From: Sinomicrobium kalidii | GTDB lineage: Bacteria > Bacteroidota > Bacteroidia > Flavobacteriales > Flavobacteriaceae | Direction: 5' to 3' | Assembly: GCF_021183825.1 (NCBI RefSeq) | Contig: NZ_CP089211.1 | Coordinates: 1,550,001-1,614,000, forward strand | Length of the DNA stretch: 64,000 nucleotides | In this document: one piece after another, positions 9,260 to 18,460 of the stretch | Position numbering within the stretch: position 1 is the stretch's first letter | Layout: every line of letters begins with the position of its first letter | Position numbers and translations under genes: made by a program | The notes under the pieces: model-generated | Told to the model about the DNA's origin: nothing | The model's input: the letters and a program-made list of their open reading frames with translations, nothing else | The model's database searches: none

Positions 9260-10726
9260 ATGAAAAACCGTATCCAATTACTTTCGCTGGCCGTTTTTTT
9301 AACAACCCTCTGTGCCTGCGACACTCAAAAAAAGAAGGTTACTCCCCCTGCCCCTGTGGGCCCTGTCCCCTCCGAAGCCCAGGTGGCCTGGCAGGAAATG
9401 GAGCTCAACGCCTTTATCCACTTTACCACCAATACCTTTACCGGTAAGGAATGGGGGTACGGAGATGAAAGCCCTGCTATTTTCAATCCTTCGGAAACCG
9501 ATGTAGACCAGTGGGTTACCACCCTGAAAGAGGCCGGGTTCAAAGGCGTTATCCTCACGGCCAAGCACCACGATGGTTTTTGCCTTTGGCCCAGCAAATA
9601 CACCGAGCACTCCATAGAAAACAGCCCGTACAAGGATGGCAAGGGCGATATTGTCAGGGAAGTTTCCGAAGCCTGTAAACGCCATGGGCTCAAATTCGGG
9701 GTCTACCTCTCGCCGTGGGACCGCAACCGCGCCGATTACGGAAAAGCCTCTTACATCGAATATTACCGCAACCAACTGGAAGAGATATTCACCACCTACG
9801 GCCCTGTTTTTGAAATGTGGTTCGACGGAGCCAATGGCGGGGACGGTTATTACGGAGGTGCGAAGGAAACCCGGAATATTGACCGGAAAACCTATTACGA
9901 CTGGCCCGCCACTCTCGACATGGTCCGTGAATTACAGCCCGAACCCCGGGTGATCTTTTTCAGCGATGCCGGGCCGGATATCCGCTGGGTAGGCAACGAA
10001 GAGGGCCTGGCCGGGGAAACCAACTGGAATACCATTTCCAACGACACCCTGTATGCCGGTAAGGCCGGGATAAGCGAGCTCCTGGCTACCGGTTCCGAAG
10101 ACGGGAATGAATGGATCCCTGCCGAAGTGGATGTATCGATCCGCCCCGGATGGTTTTATCACAAGGAAGAAGACACGAAAGTAAAATCGGCTGAAGAGTT
10201 GTTCGACATTTACCTCACTTCCGTGGGGCGGGGTTCCAACCTGTTGCTGAACATTCCTCCGGACAAAAGGGGGCTGATCCACGAAAAGGATGTGGCCGCT
10301 CTGAAAGCCTGGCGAAAACTCATCGACGATACCTTCCGTACCAACCTGGCTGCCAAGGCCCCTGCAACGGCGTCAGCCTACCGGGGTAAATCGCCCGATT
10401 ATGCCGCTACCAACGTTACTGACGAGGACAAGAACACCTACTGGACTACCGACGATGGAACGACTACGGCCTTCGTGGAAATAGACCTGGGAGAAGAGCA
10501 GCAGGTTTCCTATATTCTTTTACAGGAATATATCCCCCTGGGGCAACGGGTAAAATCCTTCACGGTTGAAGCCCGCCAGGGAGATAACTGGGAAAAGATA
10601 ACCGAAGCCACTACCATAGGATATAAACGCATCCTTAAAACAGGGACGGTAAGTACAGACAGAATACGTGTAAACATCACCGGTGCCAAAGCATGCCCGT
10701 TGATCTCCAATATCGAAGTATACTAA
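9260..10726 (+). CDS. GH29 alpha-L-fucosidase lipoprotein with F5/8 type C (CBM32-like) domain
   Basis: This is a second GH29 enzyme, distinct from its neighbour. The start gives a lipoprotein signal with Cys20 (LCAC), so it is probably anchored in a membrane, perhaps on the surface. The catalytic domain (about 40-340) contains FIHFTTNTFTGKEWG, AKHHDGFCLWPS and the nucleophile region FEMWFDGANGG. The C-terminal 130 residues resemble an F5/8 type C carbohydrate-binding domain, with TYWTTDDGTTTAFVEIDLG. This layout fits the fucosidases that favour alpha-1,3/1,4 linkages, but that is a family-level inference. It ends the operon just before a two-way terminator. Confidence 0.92.
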   Translation: MKNRIQLLSLAVFLTTLCACDTQKKKVTPPAPVGPVPSEAQVAWQEMELNAFIHFTTNTFTGKEWGYGDESPAIFNPSETDVDQWVTTLKEAGFKGVILTAKHHDGFCLWPSKYTEHSIENSPYKDGKGDIVREVSEACKRHGLKFGVYLSPWDRNRADYGKASYIEYYRNQLEEIFTTYGPVFEMWFDGANGGDGYYGGAKETRNIDRKTYYDWPATLDMVRELQPEPRVIFFSDAGPDIRWVGNEEGLAGETNWNTISNDTLYAGKAGISELLATGSEDGNEWIPAEVDVSIRPGWFYHKEEDTKVKSAEELFDIYLTSVGRGSNLLLNIPPDKRGLIHEKDVAALKAWRKLIDDTFRTNLAAKAPATASAYRGKSPDYAATNVTDEDKNTYWTTDDGTTTAFVEIDLGEEQQVSYILLQEYIPLGQRVKSFTVEARQGDNWEKITEATTIGYKRILKTGTVSTDRIRVNITGAKACPLISNIEVY

Positions 10727-10749
10727 ATATCCTTCCCGGAAAAAATGAC

Positions 10750-10782
10750 AAAGGGGTGTTATTTTCGCAATAACACCCCTTT
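10750..10782. terminator. Bidirectional terminator between the fucosidase and pafA
   Basis: A perfect 14-bp inverted repeat (AAAGGGGTGTTATT and its complement) surrounds the five-base loop TTCGC. A-rich and T-rich runs on the two sides give U-tracts in both directions. It lies between two convergent genes and should end both transcripts. Confidence 0.9.
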
Positions 10783-10800
10783 TATATTTCTGGTAAAAAA

Positions 10801-12450
10801 CTAATCTTCTATTTCCATGGCTTCAAAAACCGGTCTTCCGGTAGCTCCGCTCGGGAAAGCTATACCGAGCAATGCAGATATGGTAGGCGCAATATCGTTG
10901 ATATGGGTTTCTTTCTCCGTGCTCTCCCCTTTCTTTATTCCCTTACCATAGAGCAAAAACGGGGCGTGAGTGTCATAATTCAGTCCCGAACCGTGCGTGG
11001 AACCTGTTTTGGAATATACGATAACCGACGGTGCCAGCACATACAGTACATCCCCGGAACGCTTCTGATTATACCCCCTTTGCAACAGGGCCGTAAGCCG
11101 TTCGGTAAACTCGACATTGACGAATGTAGAAGCCGTATAGGCCTTTTCCACATCCTTGTACTGCATGATCTCTTCTACGAGGTCTTCTTGTAGATGCCGG
11201 ATATTCAGATCGTGTTCCTTAGCTACTTTATGGTCAATAAATATCTGGTTGTTGGAAATATTGGAGATCAATCCGTCCACACCATATTTTTCCTTAGCAA
11301 AGTTTTTTACATGAACTGTAAAGTCGAGGATATTAAAATATCCCCCGGGTATTTTGAGCGACTGCAAATAAGAAGGGACGTGCACCGCACCGTGGTCTGC
11401 CGTCAGGAATACGGTATACTCGCCTTTACCCACCTTTTTGTCCAGTTCGGAAAGCAAACGGGCCAGGTCTTTGTCCAATCGCAAATAAGTATCCTGGGCT
11501 TCTTTGGAGTTTACGCCAAACTTATGACCTACATAATCGGTACAGGAATAACTCAAAGTCAGAAAATCGGTAATGTCGTCCTTCCCCAGGTCCTCACCAT
11601 CTATAGCGGCAAGGGCAAAATCAGTAGTGATATTGTTACCATAGGGGGTAGATTTCAGGAGATCGTATCCCCCGTTATATTTTTCCAGTTTTTTCAGTTC
11701 GTGGGGGAAAGTAGGTGTTTTTTCTCCCTTGAACTTTCCTTCATAGGGATTGTCATCCGGACCGCTTTCCACATAAGTATCTATATCATATAGTGTATTC
11801 CAGGTAGTCATATATTCTTTTGCCTTCCCCGAATTATTGAATTTCTCTACCCATTCAGGGAGCTTGTCCATATAGTAAGAGCTGGTTATCCATTTCCCTT
11901 CGTCCTTGCCGTGAAACCAGTAAGCAGCATTGGCGGCGTGTCCCGCCGGAAGAATAGCCCCCCTGTCCTTGATCGCAACACCTATCACTTTCCCCCGGAG
12001 TTGGGTAGCCAGCCGGAGTTGATCCGTTACTGTGGTGGTCTTCATCCGGTGTGGTGACATTTTTCCCGCATCAGAAGTTGTTCCTACGGATTGCTGAGAA
12101 TCGTCCCCTGCACAATAAATCGTTTTGTCGTTTTCCTTATCATACCAGTTGTTCCCGATAATACCGTGCATCGAAGGGGTAGTACCCGTATAAACCGAAG
12201 TATGCCCAGGCCCGGTATAGGTGGGAATATAGTTAAAGTGATTGTTCTTACAGTTAAAACCTTCGTTGATCAGGCGTTTAAAACCGCCGTCGCCATACCG
12301 CTCCCAGAATCGGGTCAGGTAGTCATACCTCATCTGGTCCACAACAATACCGACCACGAGTTTGGGTTTTACATAGGGAGTGCCGTCAGATTGTGCCCGG
12401 GTTCCGAATGCCACACATATCATAAATAGTGCAGCCGTAAATTTTCTCAT
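10801..12450 (-). CDS. pafA: PafA-type alkaline phosphatase
   Basis: This is a secreted zinc-dependent phosphate monoesterase of the alkaline phosphatase superfamily, releasing phosphate from organic esters in the periplasm or outside the cell. A signal peptide ends near residue 20 (GTRAQ). Asp38 (VVDQM), Thr79 in TYTGPGHTS and Asn100 fall at the positions known for the Elizabethkingia PafA active site (Thr79 is the nucleophile). A KDR motif near 161-163 matches its Lys/Arg pair, and TADHGAVH supplies further metal ligands. The 549-residue length agrees with PafA. It is transcribed alone, facing the fucosidase operon. Such enzymes are often active without phosphate starvation, but regulation is not visible here. 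Confidence 0.9.
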   Translation of the reverse strand: MRKFTAALFMICVAFGTRAQSDGTPYVKPKLVVGIVVDQMRYDYLTRFWERYGDGGFKRLINEGFNCKNNHFNYIPTYTGPGHTSVYTGTTPSMHGIIGNNWYDKENDKTIYCAGDDSQQSVGTTSDAGKMSPHRMKTTTVTDQLRLATQLRGKVIGVAIKDRGAILPAGHAANAAYWFHGKDEGKWITSSYYMDKLPEWVEKFNNSGKAKEYMTTWNTLYDIDTYVESGPDDNPYEGKFKGEKTPTFPHELKKLEKYNGGYDLLKSTPYGNNITTDFALAAIDGEDLGKDDITDFLTLSYSCTDYVGHKFGVNSKEAQDTYLRLDKDLARLLSELDKKVGKGEYTVFLTADHGAVHVPSYLQSLKIPGGYFNILDFTVHVKNFAKEKYGVDGLISNISNNQIFIDHKVAKEHDLNIRHLQEDLVEEIMQYKDVEKAYTASTFVNVEFTERLTALLQRGYNQKRSGDVLYVLAPSVIVYSKTGSTHGSGLNYDTHAPFLLYGKGIKKGESTEKETHINDIAPTISALLGIAFPSGATGRPVFEAMEIED

Positions 12451-12824
12451 AACGTTTTGAATTTTTAGACCTGTAAATGTAAAAAGTTCTCCTTAAAAAC
12501 ACATTACATATAGCTTATTTAACGGTTCTCTTTATATAAATTTCGAACCAATCTAATAATGAGATAATATGTTTACAGGGGCAAATGTGATGATATATGG
12601 TCGATGGTACCGGTGGAGATCGAGATACCGATGGAGATTTTCCGGTTGTAACAAATGACTGTAGCTTCCCGGAAATTCCCATGAATCACTACAAATCACA
12701 AAAGAACCTGAACTCTGAACCCGGAACGGCGCCATCCTCAAATTATAATTTTGTGATTTGTTTGCCCTGTTTATAAACCCCGGCTAATATTATTTTTTTT
12801 ACTTTAGTCCTATATTTTTACCGT
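12451..12824. other. Divergent intergenic region between pafA and mlaE
   Basis: This region holds the divergent promoters of pafA and the mlaEF pair. A stretch around 12597-12645 is rich in GATGGTACCGGTGGAGAT-like words that partly repeat one another, resembling the low-complexity GATC/GGTG text near 57780. No RNA gene or credible reading frame was seen. The 60 bases before mlaE are strongly T-rich. Confidence 0.4.
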
Positions 12825-13562
12825 ATGAAATACTTCGAAGCCATTGGCAAATATTTTTTAATGATACGGGAGGTTTTCAGCAGGCCAACCAAGTGGGTCA
12901 TTATGAAAAACCTCATTCTGAAAGAAATTGACGACCTGGTCTACGGTTCCCTGGGGATACTGATATTTATTTCCTTTTTCGTGGGCGGGGTTGTAGCCAT
13001 ACAGACCGCCCTGAATATGGACTCTCCCCTGCTTCCCAAATACCTGGTGGGATTTGCTACCCGTCAATCCGTGATACTGGAATTCGCCCCTACTTTCACC
13101 TCTATTATCATGGCCGGGAAAGTGGGGTCTTACATCACTTCCAGCATTGGCACCATGAGAGTTACCGAACAGATCGACGCCTTGGAGGTCATGGGGGTTA
13201 ATGCCGTGAATTACCTGGTATTCCCGAAAATAGCAGCCATGTTGCTGTATCCTTTTATCATATCCATTTCCATGTTCCTCGGGATATTTGGCGGTTGGAC
13301 AGCCAGCGTTCTGGGCGGTTTCAGTACCAGTGTGGAATTCATAGACGGCCTGCAGATAGATTTCAAGCCTTTTCATGTTTTTTACGCCTTTGCCAAAACC
13401 GCCATATTTGCCTTTATCCTGGCTACCATACCGTCCTTTCACGGCTTTTACATGAAGGGCGGGGCACTGGAAGTCGGCAAGGCCAGCACCACCTCGTTCG
13501 TATGGACCAGTGTGGTGATTATTATCATTAACTATATTATTACACAAATGTTGCTCGGCTGA
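12825..13562 (+). CDS. mlaE: MlaE-family ABC transporter permease
   Basis: This is the inner-membrane permease of an MCE/Mla-type lipid transporter, which moves phospholipids between the membranes. The 245-residue protein has the MlaE pattern: an N-terminal amphipathic segment, then about five hydrophobic helices, with conserved text such as EFAPTFTSIIMAGKVGS and MRVTEQIDALEVMGV. It ends one base inside the start of the ATPase gene (TGATG overlap), so the two are translationally coupled. The MCE substrate-binding protein is not in the immediate operon. Confidence 0.92.
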   Translation: MKYFEAIGKYFLMIREVFSRPTKWVIMKNLILKEIDDLVYGSLGILIFISFFVGGVVAIQTALNMDSPLLPKYLVGFATRQSVILEFAPTFTSIIMAGKVGSYITSSIGTMRVTEQIDALEVMGVNAVNYLVFPKIAAMLLYPFIISISMFLGIFGGWTASVLGGFSTSVEFIDGLQIDFKPFHVFYAFAKTAIFAFILATIPSFHGFYMKGGALEVGKASTTSFVWTSVVIIIINYIITQMLLG

Positions 13563-14329
13563 TGATCACTGTAGAAAACTTACATAAATCCTTTGATGGT
13601 ACCCCCGTACTGAAGGGTATTTCCACTTCTTTTGAAAAGGGAAAGACCAACCTCATTATCGGACAGAGCGGATCGGGGAAGACCGTATTCCTGAAATGCC
13701 TGCTGGGCCTCTTTACTCCGGAGGAAGGAAATATCATATATAACGGCGAAGCCTATGCCGAAATGGATGACTCGGAAAAACGGGACCTGAGACAGGATAT
13801 GGGCATGGTATTCCAGGGCAGTGCCCTTTTCGATTCCATGACCGTAGAAGAGAATGTGATGTTTCCCTTGAAAATGTTTACCAACAACCCGATCAGTGAA
13901 ATGCAGGATCGTGTGGACGTTGTATTGAAAAGGGTAAACCTGGTAGATGCCCATTACAAATTCCCTTCCGAAATTTCCGGCGGGATGCAAAAGCGGGTGG
14001 CCATTGCCAGGGCCATTGTAAACAATCCGAAGTATCTGTTTTGTGATGAACCCAACTCCGGGCTGGACCCTAAAACGGCCATAGTCATTGACAATCTCGT
14101 ACAGGAGATCACCCAGGAATATGATATCACCACCGTGATCAATACCCACGACATGAATTCCGTTATGGAAATAGGTGAGAAAATTGTTTTCCTCAAGGAT
14201 GGCCACAAAGCATGGGAAGGGAGCAACAGGGAAATTTTTAAAACTGATAATGAAGCGGTAACCAATTTTGTGTACTCTTCCGAACTGTTCAAGAAAGTTC
14301 GTCAAATGTACATCGAAGAACGGAACTGA
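13562..14329 (+). CDS. mlaF: MlaF-family ABC transporter ATP-binding protein
   Basis: This is the ATPase partner of the MlaE permease. Walker A is GQSGSGKT (34-41), the ABC signature is SGGMQ (139-143), and Walker B ends in CDEP (161-164), followed by the D-loop and an H-loop near NTHD. The 255-residue length is normal. The SGGMQ signature in place of SGGQ is typical of the MlaF branch. The gene overlaps mlaE by one base. No MCE or lipoprotein genes follow; the next gene is convergent. Confidence 0.93.
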   Translation: MITVENLHKSFDGTPVLKGISTSFEKGKTNLIIGQSGSGKTVFLKCLLGLFTPEEGNIIYNGEAYAEMDDSEKRDLRQDMGMVFQGSALFDSMTVEENVMFPLKMFTNNPISEMQDRVDVVLKRVNLVDAHYKFPSEISGGMQKRVAIARAIVNNPKYLFCDEPNSGLDPKTAIVIDNLVQEITQEYDITTVINTHDMNSVMEIGEKIVFLKDGHKAWEGSNREIFKTDNEAVTNFVYSSELFKKVRQMYIEERN

Positions 14330-14392
14330 CAAAAGACCGGGGAGTCCGGAGCTTATATCTCTTTGCTCCCGCGAACCCGGTTTCCGGTACTA

Positions 14393-15862
14393 TCAGTTCA
14401 GTTGCTTAATCTCCACCTTGTCATTGCCCGTTTTTAACTGTAACCAGCTTTTCAGTTTTTCGAGTTCCTTATCGCGCTGTGACTGAGAGGCAGATGCTTT
14501 CCACTTCACGGTAAAAGCCGGAACTGTATCGGTTTTGGCAAAATCTGTCCGTATTTCGTTGGAAAAACCGAATTCGTTCACTCCGTCATACAACACTTTG
14601 GCTTCTTTGCTCAACTCATCAAAATCAATATCGGACGTAATTTTCCTGAGCCTTTCCACTTCTTCTTCCAAAAACCGAATTTTCTCCTCACTGTTCACCA
14701 GTTCCCGTTTGCTGGACTCGTATAGTTCATTTACGTATTGAAATTTTTGTTCCGAATCGCTTTGTCCGCCCTGAACGACCTTGAGTCTGGTATCTCTCAA
14801 TGTCGGATAATCTGCTTGTTTCTGGTTTTCCCATGTATTAATCACATTTTCCGGAATGGCTTCATCTCCCATAAAAACCAGCTCGATACTCGATTTTCCT
14901 TCCCGGTCGTAATTGATCTCCGAGAGGTTTTCCAGAAACATCCCGCCTTTGGAGAACTGGTAGGGCGCTACCACCGTATGGATAAACTTCCGGGCATCAT
15001 TTCTGAACCTCGACTCCTTCCATACGTTGAAAAACGTATATCCCGCCGGGATCATGACAATAATGGCGATCAGGGAGGCCACCCTCGAAATGGTCCTTCT
15101 CCTGGCCGAATTCACATACCGTACCATGGGAAAACGAAGTATCTTGAGCACCAGGAACGTGGCCAGGCCTATGAATATCGTATTGATAAGAAAAAGGTAC
15201 ATCGCTCCGGTAGCATACTCCCAATTACCTATGGCAAGTCCGAAACCTACTGTACACAACGGCGGCATCAACGCTGTGGCTATGGCTACCCCGAAGATCA
15301 CGGTGGCAATGGTCCCCTTTTTGGCCCGGGCTATGACCAATGCCAGTCCGCCAAAAAATGCGATGAGTACATCGCGGATATCCGGCGCCGTACGCGCAAG
15401 CAATTCCGACGATTCATTCTGAAGGGGAAAGAACCTGAAAAACAAAAATGCCGTGAGGATACTGAGCCCCACCATAACGAGAAAGTTCTTTACAGACCTG
15501 CGCAGGGTATCCACATCATTGATAGCAATGGACATCCCCATACCCAATATCGGGCCCATAAGGGGAGAAATCAACATCGCCCCTATGACCACCGCAGTGG
15601 AATTGGCATTCAGTCCGACGGAGGCAATAAATATCGAGCATATCAGAATCCACGAATTGTGTCCCTTGAAGGGAATATCGTTTTTTATATGCTCTATCGT
15701 AGTTTCCTGGTCGGTATTGGAACGAATGTCCAGAAGTTCCCCGAAAAAAGTCTTGAGACTGCCCAGCAAGCCGGAAAAATCCTTCTTTACCTTTTCCGTA
15801 CTGGTATTCTGACCACCATCCTTTTCTTCCGGCTGGCCCGTCGGATTCTCTTTTTCCTGCAT
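14393..15862 (-). CDS. DUF389 multi-pass membrane protein
   Basis: This is a membrane protein of the uncharacterised DUF389 family. About six hydrophobic helices span residues 70-270; the marker text is NSTAVVIGAMLISPLMGPILG with further glycine-rich helices after it. The C-terminal 200 residues are soluble, with a predicted coiled coil near NELYESSKRELVNSEEKI. The N-terminus is acidic and low in complexity. The function is unknown; family members have been discussed as transporters. The next gene to be transcribed is upstream manC, 6 bases away, so the two may share a transcript, but no functional link is obvious. Confidence 0.85.
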   Translation of the reverse strand: MQEKENPTGQPEEKDGGQNTSTEKVKKDFSGLLGSLKTFFGELLDIRSNTDQETTIEHIKNDIPFKGHNSWILICSIFIASVGLNANSTAVVIGAMLISPLMGPILGMGMSIAINDVDTLRRSVKNFLVMVGLSILTAFLFFRFFPLQNESSELLARTAPDIRDVLIAFFGGLALVIARAKKGTIATVIFGVAIATALMPPLCTVGFGLAIGNWEYATGAMYLFLINTIFIGLATFLVLKILRFPMVRYVNSARRRTISRVASLIAIIVMIPAGYTFFNVWKESRFRNDARKFIHTVVAPYQFSKGGMFLENLSEINYDREGKSSIELVFMGDEAIPENVINTWENQKQADYPTLRDTRLKVVQGGQSDSEQKFQYVNELYESSKRELVNSEEKIRFLEEEVERLRKITSDIDFDELSKEAKVLYDGVNEFGFSNEIRTDFAKTDTVPAFTVKWKASASQSQRDKELEKLKSWLQLKTGNDKVEIKQLN

Positions 15863-15868
15863 ATATTA

Positions 15869-16945
15869 TTATATTAGATCTTCTCCAAACTTTTGTTTTA
15901 CCTTTTGTAAAACTTCTTTAATATCCTGTTCTTTCTGCTTGGGGTAGATCAATAATACTTTTTTCTTTTCCACAACGATATAATCGTCCAGGCCATCGAT
16001 GACCACCAATTTTTTTCCTGTGGTACGAATCATATTGTTGCTGGCATTCTCGGTTAGTGTCCGCGCATTGACCACGGCATTCCCGGAATCGTCCTTGGGC
16101 AGCTTTTCATAAAGCGAGCCCCAGGTACCGAGGTCATTCCAGTCAAAAGTAGCGGGCAGTACGTGTATATTGTCCGACTGCTCTAAAATAGCATAATCGA
16201 TGGAAATGTTTTCTGCCGCGGCATAGTTTTTCCGTATAAATGTCCTCTCGCCCAAAGTGTTGTATTGGAGCTCTCCTTTTTTAAACAATCGGTACATTTC
16301 AGGTTGAAAAATCTCGAATGCCCGAAGAATACTTTTTACACTCCATATAAATATACCGGCATTCCAAAGGTAATTTCCGTGTTCCAGAAATTTTTTGGCC
16401 GTTTCATAAGTGGGCTTTTCCGTAAATTCAACCACTTTTTTCACCTTGTCATCACCCCGGTTATATTCGATATACCCGTATCCGGTATTCGGGAATGTAG
16501 GGGTAATGCCAAGGGTCATTAAAATATCTTCCCCGGCACATGCCTTAAAACAGTCCTTTACATTTGCGGCAAACTCCTCTTCCTGTTCAATCCAGTGGTC
16601 ACTGGGTGCTACCAGGACAACGGCATCCGGGTTTTCCTTGCGTATTTTCATGGAGGCATACAGTATGCAGGGTGCCGTATTCCGCATGGCGGGCTCCAGC
16701 AATAACTGCCCGGGATTGGCCCTGGGAAGCTGTTCCAGCACCAGGTCTTTATACCGTTCATGGGTAAGGATACAGATATTCTCTTCCGGGATAATACGGC
16801 TCAGCCGGTTAAAGGTTTTCTGGATAAGGGTTTCGCCCGTACCCAGCATGTCGTGGAATTGCTTTGGAAATTCCGTAGTGCTGACGGGCCAGAAACGCGA
16901 TCCGATACCTCCGGCCATTAATATTGCGTAGTAGTTTTTATTCAA
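15869..16945 (-). CDS. manC: Mannose-1-phosphate guanylyltransferase
   Basis: This enzyme makes GDP-mannose from mannose 1-phosphate and GTP, feeding GDP-fucose, polysaccharide and glycoprotein synthesis. The N-terminal nucleotidyltransferase signature is AGGIGSRFWPVS with PKQF. APSDHW holds the metal-binding aspartate region, and FTEKP is the sugar-phosphate motif. At 358 residues it has the nucleotidyltransferase domain without the fused isomerase domain of the long ManC/AlgA type. It lies six bases upstream of the DUF389 gene in the same direction. Confidence 0.93.
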   Translation of the reverse strand: MNKNYYAILMAGGIGSRFWPVSTTEFPKQFHDMLGTGETLIQKTFNRLSRIIPEENICILTHERYKDLVLEQLPRANPGQLLLEPAMRNTAPCILYASMKIRKENPDAVVLVAPSDHWIEQEEEFAANVKDCFKACAGEDILMTLGITPTFPNTGYGYIEYNRGDDKVKKVVEFTEKPTYETAKKFLEHGNYLWNAGIFIWSVKSILRAFEIFQPEMYRLFKKGELQYNTLGERTFIRKNYAAAENISIDYAILEQSDNIHVLPATFDWNDLGTWGSLYEKLPKDDSGNAVVNARTLTENASNNMIRTTGKKLVVIDGLDDYIVVEKKKVLLIYPKQKEQDIKEVLQKVKQKFGEDLI

Positions 16946-17008
16946 GGTGAATTGTTTATGGTTTGTGATTCAAGGTTCAAAGTTTATTTTCGACCCTCTG
17001 CCCTGTTC

Positions 17009-17611
17009 CTACGAACCGGGAAGCAGTTCCACTTCCGCATTGGGGTTAAAAAGGTATACTTTTCCCGAGTGTACTTCCACACATTCATACCGTTTTATCT
17101 TCCTGTGCCCTTTGCGGAAAACTTTTCCGTTGTATATCCGAAACAGACTTCCATAGGGTAATTCAAAGATATAGTTTTTATCGTTATCCGGATCGAATTG
17201 TTTTAATGCCAGTGACAATGCTGCGTCGGTATCACTGCTTGCCCTGGGGTTCCTGAAGTGCCTGGCGAGTAAAGGCAGCAAATTATCCGGAAAAACAGCA
17301 GGATTCAGAAAGGGCAGCATTAACTGCCGGAACGTGTTTTTCCATTCTGCCCCGTGTGGTTTGATATTCGAACCGTATTTCCGAAAAGTCACCAGATGCG
17401 CTATTTCGTGTACCAGTGTAATGAAAAACCTGTACTTGTTCAAATTGGCATTAACGGTGATCTGATGCATCCCTCCCGGTAAACGACGGTAATCTCCGTG
17501 TCTGGTAACCCGTTCATTGACGATTTTCAGGTAAACCCCGTTTTCCTTTATCAACTCGAAACTCGGGTCGACCGCTCTCTCAGGCAGGTATTTTTGCAGA
17601 ATTTCTTTCAC
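17009..17611 (-). CDS. SprT-like zinc metalloprotease domain protein
   Basis: This is a small SprT-family protein with the zinc protease motif HEIAH (His68, Glu69, His72) in TLVHEIAHLVTF. Eukaryotic relatives (Spartan) cleave DNA-protein crosslinks; bacterial SprT proteins are poorly characterised. The second half (about 150-200) is rich in basic and beta-forming residues and could bind nucleic acid, though the zinc-ribbon cysteines seen in some relatives are absent. It is 200 residues long and stands between manC and an SDR gene on the same strand. No substrate can be assigned. Confidence 0.85.
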   Translation of the reverse strand: MKEILQKYLPERAVDPSFELIKENGVYLKIVNERVTRHGDYRRLPGGMHQITVNANLNKYRFFITLVHEIAHLVTFRKYGSNIKPHGAEWKNTFRQLMLPFLNPAVFPDNLLPLLARHFRNPRASSDTDAALSLALKQFDPDNDKNYIFELPYGSLFRIYNGKVFRKGHRKIKRYECVEVHSGKVYLFNPNAEVELLPGS

Positions 17612-17677
17612 GTTCAGTCGGTTTCCGGATCTTATATATCCGATGAAAACAACAAAATGGTTAGTATTGATCCCTGA

Positions 17678-18358
17678 TTACGGAGTAGAATTGGACACTT
17701 GCAACAATTTACCGTTGTAATAGATATTCCCTGTCAGGGCAAAATCAAAAATATACGATGCCATTTCCCCGGCGGAAAGCGGTGCTTTATAGCCGGGGAA
17801 AGCCTCTTCCAGCATTTCGGTCTGTACGGCGCCCAGCGCCAGCACATTAAAAGAAGGGCCGGTTTCCTTATATTCTTCTGCAAGTAATTCGGTCAGGGTA
17901 ATTACCGCACCCTTGGAAGAACTGTAGGCCGCCAGGCCCGGAAACTTCATACTGCCCTGCACACCTCCCATACTGCTGATGGTCACTACATGTCCTTCTT
18001 TTGACATATAAGGAGCAACGATCTTGATTATTTCCGCTACTCCGAAAACGTTGACCCGGTATACTTCTTCAAATTCTTCCGAAGTAATCCCGGCAAAAGG
18101 CTTGTTTACCAGTTTCCCCGCATTGTTTACAAGGATGTCCGCTTTTCCCCATTCCTCCGAAATAAAGGTATCCAGTTTCTTCAGGTCGTCCTTGCTGGAA
18201 ATATCAAAGGAAAAAGCAGTGATATTCGGATGTTTCCAATCGGAAACGGGTTTATCGTTCCGGGACAGGGCCAGTACCCTGTGCCCTGCATCGGCACAAA
18301 TTCTTGCCAACTCCAGTCCTATCCCCCGGCTTGTGCCGGTGATGATAATATTCTTCAT
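17678..18358 (-). CDS. Short-chain dehydrogenase/reductase (classical SDR)
   Basis: This is an NAD(P)-dependent oxidoreductase of the classical SDR type. The Rossmann motif TGTSRGIG is at 7-14, NNAG at 78-81, the catalytic Ser at 128/129, and YSSSK places Tyr145 and Lys149. All catalytic residues are present. The protein is 226 residues, at the short end for the family. The substrate is not evident. The neighbours (SprT-like protein, M28 peptidase) run the same way but give no pathway clue. Confidence 0.9.
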   Translation of the reverse strand: MKNIIITGTSRGIGLELARICADAGHRVLALSRNDKPVSDWKHPNITAFSFDISSKDDLKKLDTFISEEWGKADILVNNAGKLVNKPFAGITSEEFEEVYRVNVFGVAEIIKIVAPYMSKEGHVVTISSMGGVQGSMKFPGLAAYSSSKGAVITLTELLAEEYKETGPSFNVLALGAVQTEMLEEAFPGYKAPLSAGEMASYIFDFALTGNIYYNGKLLQVSNSTP

Positions 18359-18460
18359 AAACAGATTTCAGATTTTAGATGTGAGATTCAATGCCGGACT
18401 TACAATTTATTCCCTGCATTTATACATTATCTCATTCACTTATTGGCACATTACATTGAC

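Noticed and set aside
12553..12741. 62-codon frame in the pafA-mlaE gap
   Set aside because: Lies on low-complexity GATC/GGTG sequence and has no recognisable features.
14738..15877. Long open frame antisense to the DUF389 gene
   Set aside because: Low-quality protein text rich in His/Arg/Gly and opposite to a recognisable membrane protein.
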